Source: a virus. From it: a DNA stretch of 26,872 nt. The stretch covers positions 1-26,872 of the IMG/VR virus record IMGVR_UViG_3300032665_000163. One strand, written 5' to 3'. Under the pieces are notes generated by a model. That model was not told the DNA's origin. It worked only from the letters and a program-made list of their open reading frames with translations, and made no database searches. Below are positions 7,138-13,836 of this stretch, piece by piece (positions within the stretch are counted from its first letter, which is position 1; every line of letters starts with the position of its first letter). The position numbers and the translations under genes are program-made.

Positions 7138-9444
7138 TTAGCTAGTAGCTTTTAATTGTTGTTTCTGTACTGATAACTGTGCAGTCTGTACACGCAACAT
7201 TTCGGCAAATCCAGATTTTAATGCGCCGATCAGATTTTCATGCAACATGCTAGGATCATTGGCTGCCATTGCAGTTTCTCCGGTGGATGCTGTTTTGTCT
7301 TTGGGAACTGTTAGATCCGTGGGTTTACTTACACTGGAACTATAACTGCCTGTAGGTGCCGCTATTGGCGCTTGCGGTGTAGTAGATGCTGTTTGTACAG
7401 CTGGCCCACCCATTTTATTAAACATGTTCATCCAACCGGATGCATATTTTTCTGCTGTCAAACCGTTATTGGCTGCCAGTGCTTGAGCACTCATTTTGCC
7501 TTGTGCATTGCCTGTGTACCAGGTGTTGGCAACCGCAGACAAACTGCCATTATTTTTGGCTAGAATTTCTTCAACATTTTTGCGAGCAATTAAATCTTGT
7601 ATTTCTTTAGGAGCATCTTTGGCTTTTTTAAATTCAGCACCAATACTAAATTTCTTGGTTAAAGACTGCCATGTGCTGTCGATATATTGATATGCACCTG
7701 ATGCAGAACTGCCTTTGGCCTGTGCACCATAATTGCCGCCGGATTCTTTGGCACGAATTGTGGATAAAATCTTATCAACATCGCTGGCGTTTTGCATTCC
7801 TCTAGCACCGGTAGTGTACCCACCGCCGCCGGATTTGGCTGTGTCAAATGATGTGGCACCACCGCCTTTGGCCATTTCTTCTCTAATGGCTTTAGCTCTA
7901 GCTGTATCTCCCGCGGCAGTAGCATCTCTTAATTTTGATTCAAGTTGGTGTGTAGTTTTGCCTGCTAGGAAATCCAGTGGGTGTAGAATATCTTCTACTA
8001 GATCACCAATCGTTTCTATAGCACCAGCTAATATATTCATTGCGGCAGTTACTGGGCCTATACCTATCTCAACCAAACGATCCAATGCCTGTTGATAATG
8101 CTGTTGTTTAACCTGCATCAATGTCATGTTTTTTGCGGCAGCTTCAGCTTGATCATTTTGATAATGCGTAATTTTAGCATTGGCTTCTGTTTGATCCTTT
8201 AAGTTGGCCATTGCGGCAACTTCTGCACCAATACCTGCTACTGCATCTGCGGCTCCTACTGCTCTTAGTCGATCAAACTTTTGTTCATTGGCTACAGCTT
8301 CTTCTCTCATGCTGTTGGCAATGGTTATCTGATCGGCACCTTTTCTTATCAGTTCAGCAGTTCTAGGAAAACCAATTTGAAATTGACGGGCAGCCGGGCT
8401 AGTAACAAATCCAGTGGATATGTCACGCATACCTTGTGCTAGATTTTTACCCCCAGCTTTTAATACTTGAACACTGACATTTTGAATGTCTTCGTTTTGT
8501 TTTCGTAATTTTGAAGCCAATTCGTGGTCGCCGCGTATGTCTGCTTCTTTGGCTTGTCGTTCGCGCAGACGAATTGAAGCTCCAAATCGTTCTTCTGACA
8601 GAGCAGACTCTTTAAGTTTAGCCTGCTCATCGGCACTGGCGCCAGTAAGTTTAGTGAGTCTATCTTGCTGAACTAGATATTGTTCAGCACCTTCGGTCAG
8701 TTGCTCTTGAGTTTTATTTCCTAGCTCGCCTTGTGCCGCTTGTAGTCTTAGATAATTTGCTGTACCTTTGTTAAGACTATCAATAGTAAAGCCCATCATA
8801 CGCAAATGATCGCCAAAGGCACTTTCACGAACTGCCTGACTCATTTCAGCAAACTGCGCTGTACCGTCTGCTACCGTACCACCCAATACTGCTAGATTGT
8901 CAGCACTGTCTTTAACCAGTGCGCCTAAATTGCCAATTTGTTTTACTGTATAACCAAACTGTTGTAGGTTAGTAAAAACTTCATCTAAACCACCAGAGAT
9001 AGTTGTAGCACCAATGGCACTTAAATCTTGATAGCTTTTATATAGAGCATCTGCCTGCTTGCTTACTGCTTTACCATACTCTGCCAGCGACAGGGTAGCA
9101 AATTGTACAGTTTTAATTAATAATGAAAATTCTGGAAAAAGTACACTTAGATAATTGCCAAGTTTATTGATTCCAGCCGCTGTTGAATCAATGGCCTTGT
9201 TATATGCTTGTGCGCCAGATTCATTTCTCAAAGATCCCAGTGTGCCAGTAACAGCATTTACTGTATTTTTCATGGCATCTAACGACTTGTTAGCTTCGGC
9301 CATTTTTTTGCCAAACTCGCTATTATCAGTCTTTTTAGTTTTGACATCAACACCCAGGGCCGCGGCTAATCCTTTGTTAATTTCGATTAGTTCGCGAATG
9401 CTATCGTTCAGCGCATTAATTTGATCGTCATTGATATCAGCCAT
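7138..9444 (-). CDS. Tape-measure-like tail protein with C-terminal transglycosylase/lysozyme domain
   Basis: 768 aa from MADINDDQINALNDSIRELI. Residues of about 1-480 are Ala/Gln/Leu-rich, mostly helical, with short hydrophobic stretches (for example AAMNILAGAIETIGDLV), as in tail tape-measure proteins. From about residue 555 a lysozyme-like SLT domain begins: AKESGGNYGAQAKGSSASGA with predicted catalytic Glu567, then YQYIDSTWQSLTKKF and the NGSLSAVANTWYTGN segment. The role inferred is to set tail length and locally open peptidoglycan during DNA entry. The frame is open 17 codons further upstream, but that extension runs over the divergent gp26 start and lacks support; GGATAAG precedes the ATG at 9444. 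It is not alignable by eye to T4 gp29, so the tape-measure call rests on size, composition and the fused muramidase. Confidence 0.75.
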   Translation of the reverse strand: MADINDDQINALNDSIRELIEINKGLAAALGVDVKTKKTDNSEFGKKMAEANKSLDAMKNTVNAVTGTLGSLRNESGAQAYNKAIDSTAAGINKLGNYLSVLFPEFSLLIKTVQFATLSLAEYGKAVSKQADALYKSYQDLSAIGATTISGGLDEVFTNLQQFGYTVKQIGNLGALVKDSADNLAVLGGTVADGTAQFAEMSQAVRESAFGDHLRMMGFTIDSLNKGTANYLRLQAAQGELGNKTQEQLTEGAEQYLVQQDRLTKLTGASADEQAKLKESALSEERFGASIRLRERQAKEADIRGDHELASKLRKQNEDIQNVSVQVLKAGGKNLAQGMRDISTGFVTSPAARQFQIGFPRTAELIRKGADQITIANSMREEAVANEQKFDRLRAVGAADAVAGIGAEVAAMANLKDQTEANAKITHYQNDQAEAAAKNMTLMQVKQQHYQQALDRLVEIGIGPVTAAMNILAGAIETIGDLVEDILHPLDFLAGKTTHQLESKLRDATAAGDTARAKAIREEMAKGGGATSFDTAKSGGGGYTTGARGMQNASDVDKILSTIRAKESGGNYGAQAKGSSASGAYQYIDSTWQSLTKKFSIGAEFKKAKDAPKEIQDLIARKNVEEILAKNNGSLSAVANTWYTGNAQGKMSAQALAANNGLTAEKYASGWMNMFNKMGGPAVQTASTTPQAPIAAPTGSYSSSVSKPTDLTVPKDKTASTGETAMAANDPSMLHENLIGALKSGFAEMLRVQTAQLSVQKQQLKATS

Positions 9445-9470
9445 AATTATACTTATCCAAGGAAAAACCC

Positions 9471-10319
9471 ATGAATCCAAACAACCCTTTATCACAGTAT
9501 TTTAGACAGCCTGCGCTGTACATTCGACTACCTAGTCAGGGTAATTTTTATCCAGAAGGCACACTAGCGATGCCGCAGAACGGTGAATTGCCGGTGTTGC
9601 CCATGACGGCCATTGATGAAATTACCTATCGTACTCCAGATGCATTGTTCAACGGTCAGGCAGTGGTCAGTGTTATTGAAAGTTGTGTTCCTAATATCAA
9701 AGACGGCTGGTCAGTGCCTAGTATTGACATTGATGCTATTCTTGTTGGTATTAGAATTGCCAGTTACGGGCAAAATATGGATTTTTCTACCGAATGTCCA
9801 CAGTGTCAGACCATTACTGAACTGGCTTTGGATCTGCGTACTGTATTGGCTAAGATGAAAACTCCAGATTTTGAACACAGCATCAAGCATGGCGATATTG
9901 AAATTTTCTTTAAACCACTCAGCTACAAAGAAGTTAACAGCAACAATCAAGTACAGTTTGAAGAACAGCGAGCACTACAGATGTTGCCAGATCTCAATGA
10001 CAACGGCGAAGCTAACCAAGAAAAAGTTATGGCATTGAGTCATGCACTCAAAAAATTAACTGAAATTACTGTACGCACAATCGCCCAGAGTGTGTCATTG
10101 ATTAGAACTCCCAATGCCATGGTCAACCAGCCCGAATTTATACAAGAATTTTTTAAGAACTGCGATCGTTCGCTGTTTAACGATATCCGAGATCACTTGG
10201 TAAAAATTAAATCTGATTCAGAACTACAACCAGTTGATTTAACCTGTCCAGAGTGCCAATTCAAATACGAGCAACAGCTTACCTTGGATATGACAAGTTT
10301 TTTCGATCGCGCCTCCTGA
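9471..10319 (+). CDS. gp26: Baseplate hub protein (T4 gp26-like)
   Basis: 282 aa. It contains LPSQGNFYPEG, LPMTAIDEITYRTPDALFNG and VVSVIESCVPNIKDGWSVPS, which are typical of the T4 baseplate-hub gp26 family. Two CxxC pairs (ECPQC near residue 108 and TCPEC near 260) could bind a metal. It is longer than T4 gp26 (208 aa). The start has AAGGA nine bases upstream. It is divergent from the tape-measure-like gene, with only 26 bp between the two start codons, so both promoters must overlap the coding ends. Confidence 0.9.
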   Translation: MNPNNPLSQYFRQPALYIRLPSQGNFYPEGTLAMPQNGELPVLPMTAIDEITYRTPDALFNGQAVVSVIESCVPNIKDGWSVPSIDIDAILVGIRIASYGQNMDFSTECPQCQTITELALDLRTVLAKMKTPDFEHSIKHGDIEIFFKPLSYKEVNSNNQVQFEEQRALQMLPDLNDNGEANQEKVMALSHALKKLTEITVRTIAQSVSLIRTPNAMVNQPEFIQEFFKNCDRSLFNDIRDHLVKIKSDSELQPVDLTCPECQFKYEQQLTLDMTSFFDRAS

Positions 10320-10534
10320 CCTTACCTCCTGAAAAAATTTCCGAGCTGATTGAGGAAATGAAAAAAGAGTCTGCTACAATCAAGGAGGAGGCGTTAAAAA
10401 TGGCCTGGTACATGCGTGGTGGAATATCATACGATCAGGCTTTACATCTAAGTTCAGACGAGCGTACTTTAATCAGTGATCTCATCAAAGAAAACTTGGA
10501 TACTACTAAAAAATCTGGATTGCCATTTTTCTAA
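10253..10534 (+). CDS. Small protein overlapping gp26 (hub assembly gp51 position)
   Basis: 93 aa if read from the first ATG, in a different frame from gp26 and overlapping its end by 67 nt. The conserved-looking part is LPPEKISELIEEMKKE, MAWYMRGGISYDQALHLSSD and ENLDTTKKSGLPFF. In other T4-like phages a short gene with a similar WYMRG/TGLPFF-like ending follows gp26 and is sometimes annotated as the hub assembly catalyst gp51; this is recalled, not searched. The start is uncertain. The first ATG (10253) has no good site. The ATG at 10400 has a textbook AAGGAGGAG nine bases upstream, but would drop the helical EKISELIEEM segment that looks like genuine protein. Confidence 0.7.
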   Translation: MPIQIRATAYLGYDKFFRSRLLTLPPEKISELIEEMKKESATIKEEALKMAWYMRGGISYDQALHLSSDERTLISDLIKENLDTTKKSGLPFF

Positions 10535-11043
10535 TGTTAGACTTAGCCACTGTACAATCAGATATAGAGCACTGGATAGAAACTTTTGTAGAAGTTCCGC
10601 ACCCAGCACTAGGCGGCTGGGCTCCTTGTCCATATGCTCGCAAGGCCAGACTGGATCGTGACTTTACCGTTAGAGTAGGTGTCAATCCTTATTTTGATCT
10701 GGTCAATGTTGCCCGTGATGGTATAGGTGGCAAGAGTGTGTTAATTCTTGCCTACAATCCTGATGAGTTTTCTTATGAACAATTTGCAAGTGATGTTACG
10801 GCTGCCAACGAAGAAGCTTTACTGCCCAAAGGTTTCATAGCGTTGGAAGATCATCCTGGCGATCCTGAAATTGTCAACGGTGTTTCAATGAATCAAGGTA
10901 CCTATGCACTGGCACTGGTTCAAGATCTCAGCGATCTAAATGAAAAAGCCCAGCTTGTTGCCAAGAAGGGCTTTTATGACACTTGGCCTGCGGACTATTT
11001 AGAAGTCTTGTTCAAACACCGTAAAGATCCACGGGCAACTTGA
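10534..11043 (+). CDS. Conserved phage protein of unknown function
   Basis: 169 aa. The ATG overlaps the previous stop as TAATG, so translation is probably coupled to the gp26/small-gene pair. Notable segments are VPHPALGGWAPCPYARKARL near residues 21-40, SVLILAYNPDEFSYEQF, and ALVQDLSDLNEKAQLVAKKG. I recall similar 'NPALGxWAPCPYA' proteins in SAR11-type and cyanobacterial T4-like phages, without known function. No signal peptide or membrane segment is seen. The last 32 nt overlap the convergent arginyltransferase-like gene. Confidence 0.8.
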   Translation: MLDLATVQSDIEHWIETFVEVPHPALGGWAPCPYARKARLDRDFTVRVGVNPYFDLVNVARDGIGGKSVLILAYNPDEFSYEQFASDVTAANEEALLPKGFIALEDHPGDPEIVNGVSMNQGTYALALVQDLSDLNEKAQLVAKKGFYDTWPADYLEVLFKHRKDPRAT

Positions 11044-11692
11044 TCTTACTGTCACGCTTGCACAGCTGACGATATTGATCAGTGTCCTGACTCCACTCTT
11101 GCCCAGTCCACCACTCAAATCCTTGTATATCAGCCTTGTACAGACTGGATCGCTCGTAGCCGGGTCCTAGATAAACATATTCATAGCCTTCGCGTTTGGC
11201 CCAGGCTATTTCGTGCTCTAGACTACGACTGCCTAATCTGGTGTGTGGCTGACTATAATCCCAGGCAAACAAACTGGTTTCTATGGCCTGATCAGAATAG
11301 TGTCTTAGTTTGGCCCAGGCCACAAATACATCACTCTGGTAATAGGCCATAAAGCGATCCGACGGCAAGTGTTGTCCAATTTCAAAATACTTTTTGAACT
11401 TTTTATAGTAGCAGTAGGCAGTATAGATATGATCCATTTCTGTAAACTGAGCCGGCGTAGGATTTTCAATAATACAGGCATCTGGCAATAACTCATAATC
11501 GGTGTTGGCCACAGCAACACGAGTACTGCGACTTTGATACCATACTACTTTGTTGTTGCGTATCGATTGTAAAAATCCAAAGTCTAACGCGGCATTGTAT
11601 TCTTCTGGAGCTACATCAACTAACTCACAACCAAAGTGAAAAAACTCACCCTGTTCTTGGTGGCCAAAATTATGTGCGAACTGTATTTTCAT
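11012..11692 (-). CDS. Arginyl-tRNA-protein-transferase-like (ATE/Bpt C-terminal, GNAT fold) protein
   Basis: 226 aa. The C-terminal half (DVFVAWAKLRHYSDQAIETS, then RLGSRSLEHEIAWAKREGYE and YVYLGPGYERSSLYKADIQG) follows the pattern of the catalytic GNAT-like domain of bacterial Bpt and eukaryotic ATE1 aminoacyl-tRNA-protein transferases: a strand, a 'SLG...EI..A...G..Y.YLG' helix-strand, then '...YKA.F'. The N-terminal part has the 'EEYNAALDFGFLQS' element also expected in these enzymes, but the cysteine-rich segment typical of true ATEs is not obvious. If active it could add an amino acid to a protein N-terminus or to another substrate. No such phage function is established to my knowledge. 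It is divergent from the DUF6614 gene over a 37-bp AT-rich gap and converges on its left neighbour with a 32-nt overlap. Confidence 0.6.
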   Translation of the reverse strand: MKIQFAHNFGHQEQGEFFHFGCELVDVAPEEYNAALDFGFLQSIRNNKVVWYQSRSTRVAVANTDYELLPDACIIENPTPAQFTEMDHIYTAYCYYKKFKKYFEIGQHLPSDRFMAYYQSDVFVAWAKLRHYSDQAIETSLFAWDYSQPHTRLGSRSLEHEIAWAKREGYEYVYLGPGYERSSLYKADIQGFEWWTGQEWSQDTDQYRQLCKRDSKIKLPVDLYGV

Positions 11693-11729
11693 ATAATTAT
11701 ATATGTATATTAAAAGTTAAGGAAAAATA

Positions 11730-12065
11730 ATGGCAGACTTGTACACAATTTGGGCAAACAAAGAAGGCGACATCTCGGACTTGGACTGGGTCAACGGAAT
11801 GAAAAGTTTCTTTGATCATTTGATCGCCGAAGGCAAGATGGAAAGCTATCGCATCACTCGTTGCAAAATGGGCTTCCGTAGTATTACTGACATGCCCGAG
11901 TGGATGATCTTGATGGAGTTCCAAGACATGGCACAGATGGATTCGGCGTTTCGCCGCGTGGCTCCTTTAGAAGGCGAACTAGAAGTCAAACACAAAAGCT
12001 TCAATCAATTTGTTGCCGGTGACATACAACACGCACTGTTCCGTGATTGGCCTGATCAGTTCTAA
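11730..12065 (+). CDS. DUF6614-like small protein
   Basis: 111 aa. The pattern (DLYTIWANKEGDISDLDWVN, HLIAEGKMESYRITRCKMGF, MILMEFQDMAQMDSAFRRVA and a final ALFRDWPDQF) matches what I recall of the DUF6614 family, predicted alpha/beta-barrel (ferredoxin-like) proteins found in bacteria and phages. The function is unknown. The ATG at 11730 has AAGGA seven bases upstream. Its stop and the next start overlap in TAATG, so the two plus-strand genes form a pair. Confidence 0.8.
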   Translation: MADLYTIWANKEGDISDLDWVNGMKSFFDHLIAEGKMESYRITRCKMGFRSITDMPEWMILMEFQDMAQMDSAFRRVAPLEGELEVKHKSFNQFVAGDIQHALFRDWPDQF

Positions 12066-12967
12066 TGTATCCAAAGAATATTATTCTTTGTACCCAGGAT
12101 CAACCGGGCGAACGAGATTGGATCAGTCAGCTATTTCCAACTTATAAAAATGTGGAAACTAAATCTAGCGGCCAATGGCAGTTGCCTGCAGACTCTAATA
12201 CCATTTGGGAAACTCCTTATATCGATCACAGTTATCAAGATCTCCACAGGTTGTTAGACAATTCCTACTCAATCAAAACCGTTTTTACACAAGACTTGCC
12301 TTATGATTTTTTAATTGGCGACAATCTATGGACTGAAACCGAAGATTTAATTATACATCCTAGCATAAGATTTAGCACCAGTACTAGCGGCATATCACAG
12401 TATATGATGTTTACCATGACTAGGTGCGCCACGGTACTACAGGAAGAAATACTACAGAAAACTTATACAGCTATTGCTGATCATCATGCTGTACCCAGCA
12501 ACACTGATGTAGTACAGCAGTGCAGTGATCCAAACACTTTGATTTGCTTTATGTATCGTCAAGACTGGTGGCGTTGGGCCTGTAGCAAGCTGATTACAGC
12601 TAGAAACATGTTGGATGATCATACCGCACTGCACTATGATTCTCCAGTGAATTTTGATCAGCTGACTCCAATAGAAATTACCAAAAACGATTTAGATCAG
12701 CTAGAGTCTGTTCTTAAACGAACATTTAATCTTTGGTGCAATATCAGAATGATTTATCCTAATCATACAGTTGAACTGTATCGTTTTGAAACTAGTGTTT
12801 GTAACCAACAGGCAACACATCTAGCCATTCCTTACAGACACGAAGATTTTATTATCAACTATGAATCAGCAAAGCAATTATTTCTTTCTGACTATCTTAC
12901 TAAATGGCAAACAATAGAATCAAATGTTTTAAAACATTTATCTAAAATGGGTATTAGATTTAACTAA
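12065..12967 (+). CDS. Unknown 300-aa protein
   Basis: Not recognised with certainty. The N-terminus (MYPKNIILCTQDQPGERDWI) looks like the first beta strand of an alpha/beta fold. A middle region with FTMTRCATVLQEEIL followed by LICFMYRQDWWRWACSKLIT is faintly reminiscent of sulfotransferase-like phage proteins, but a clear PAPS-binding loop is not visible. It has several Trp and Cys residues and no signal or membrane segment. It is coupled to the DUF6614 gene by a 1-nt overlap. Its stop lies at the edge of the structured non-coding region that follows, which is on the other strand. Confidence 0.75.
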   Translation: MYPKNIILCTQDQPGERDWISQLFPTYKNVETKSSGQWQLPADSNTIWETPYIDHSYQDLHRLLDNSYSIKTVFTQDLPYDFLIGDNLWTETEDLIIHPSIRFSTSTSGISQYMMFTMTRCATVLQEEILQKTYTAIADHHAVPSNTDVVQQCSDPNTLICFMYRQDWWRWACSKLITARNMLDDHTALHYDSPVNFDQLTPIEITKNDLDQLESVLKRTFNLWCNIRMIYPNHTVELYRFETSVCNQQATHLAIPYRHEDFIINYESAKQLFLSDYLTKWQTIESNVLKHLSKMGIRFN

Positions 12968-12974
12968 CTGTTCG

Positions 12975-13375
12975 AGATCTCATTGAGATCTATGTCTTTC
13001 GCTAAAGCTCAGACATGATTGTTTTTCTTACGCATTATCCAGATTACGCGGTCACAATTCACCGTATAACGGTGAACTGACTCTACATTATCCGAGTGTA
13101 GCTGTCATCGATTCTAATGAGATTGTATGTACACCATACACGGAGGCGGTTGACCGGTACCCCCTACTCAAGCTTCACATATCAACGGAACCCTAGTAAC
13201 CCGAAATCGATCCAAGTCCTATAAGCACGGGTTGTATCTTTTTCATCAGAGCCCGAACCATTTGTTGCCTTAAGTTAGCAATTGCCTTTCACACGCAAGC
13301 TATTCCGGACCGGGGATCTAACCGTTCCTCCTTGCGAGTCGAGCTACCTCGACCAAACAGAGTGTGTTGTTGCCT
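12975..13375 (-). ncRNA. Candidate large structured non-coding RNA, unknown class
   Basis: No gene fits this roughly 410-nt gap, but it is dense in stems. 3' domain: an 8-bp long-range helix (13123-13116 with 12984-12977) encloses four consecutive hairpins at 13083-13101, 13051-13081, 13031-13050 and 12993-13015, almost back to back. Middle: hairpins at 13124-13140 (6 bp), 13142-13164 (nested, G-rich) and a 6-bp stem 13198-13203/13228-13233. 5' domain: CACAC/GTGTG (13290-13294 with 13362-13366), GCAAG/CTTGC (13295-13299 with 13331-13335) and a 6-bp hairpin at 13338-13353 form a three-way junction. The minus strand is favoured: in two stems the non-Watson-Crick position is G.U on minus but A.C on plus, and one internal loop gives tandem G.A only on minus. 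A 9-nt direct repeat TTGTTGCCT occurs at 13262-13270 and 13367-13375. The segment 13243-13213 recalls both a group I intron core and the 3' conserved region of RNase P RNA, but neither model completes. Confidence 0.55.
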
Positions 13376-13377
13376 GT

Positions 13378-13812
13378 CTAAGTTTGTATTTTGTTTTTTA
13401 TGTGACTACCATGTATACGGCAAACTATCTGCCCATTGTAGTAGTCGTCTGACTCTAGTACTCTATGATTAAATTGTTCTCTAGCTTCAATATAACTGCA
13501 TTCTGCCTTTGATTTGCAATAAAATAATATTTCTCTTGTGAAGTTGCCTGCGCCTAAGCGTTCTATGTCTTGATTAAGTTCTATGTTGCTGCCGTAATAA
13601 AGTTGCCAATCACTGTCTATTTTGCTACGAATTTTTTTGCGTTTTTTGTTGCCGTTCTTGAGTTTTACTGTTTTGTATGTTGTTTTACTAAATTTTGCTA
13701 ATTTTTTTCCAATGTATTTTCTACCGGTTTGATTATTTGTTATCAAATAAACAAACCCAACGCAATCTTCTGGTAATGCTTCTACAGTTTGATTTTCGAA
13801 TAGCCATGTCAT
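13378..13812 (-). CDS. GIY-YIG nuclease-domain protein, conserved in T4-like phages
   Basis: 144 aa. The core reads VGFVYLITN (residues 18-26) and KYIGKK (32-37), then a lysine-rich loop (about residues 45-63) and SDWQLYYGSN. The helix with the expected glutamate is ECSYIEAREQFNH, followed by DDYYNG and a short IHGSHIK tail. I recall very similar proteins ('MTWLF-E...DDYYN') in many marine T4-like phages, usually annotated as Seg-like or GIY-YIG endonucleases. Unlike the other GIY-YIG gene here it has no DNA-binding repeats, so homing activity is less certain. It starts 24 nt after the radical SAM stop. Its TAG stop directly abuts the structured RNA region, leaving both on the same transcript. 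Confidence 0.88.
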   Translation of the reverse strand: MTWLFENQTVEALPEDCVGFVYLITNNQTGRKYIGKKLAKFSKTTYKTVKLKNGNKKRKKIRSKIDSDWQLYYGSNIELNQDIERLGAGNFTREILFYCKSKAECSYIEAREQFNHRVLESDDYYNGQIVCRIHGSHIKNKIQT

Positions 13813-13836
13813 GGACTATTAGTTATCACACTACCA

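Noticed and set aside
7141-7560. Endolysin gene separate from the tape-measure-like protein
   Set aside because: The lysozyme-like region is continuous in frame with the long helical protein, with no internal start or ribosome binding site that would make it independent.
12974-12991. Perfect palindrome AGATCTCATTGAGATCT as terminator of the plus-strand gene pair
   Set aside because: The stem is perfect but no T-run follows on either strand. Half of it can alternatively pair with 13116-13123 in the structured RNA.
12968-13377. tmRNA, tRNA or tRNA-like gene in the non-coding region
   Set aside because: GGTTAGATCCCC on the minus strand looks slightly like a T arm, but no acceptor stem, anticodon arm or CCA end fits. 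No tag reading frame or alanine-tRNA-like ends are present.
12968-13812. Group I intron with the GIY-YIG gene as its internal ORF, interrupting the radical SAM gene
   Set aside because: The radical SAM protein looks complete, only 24 nt separate it from the nuclease, no structured half lies 5' of the nuclease, and no downstream exon is visible. The core resemblance is reported as a finding only.
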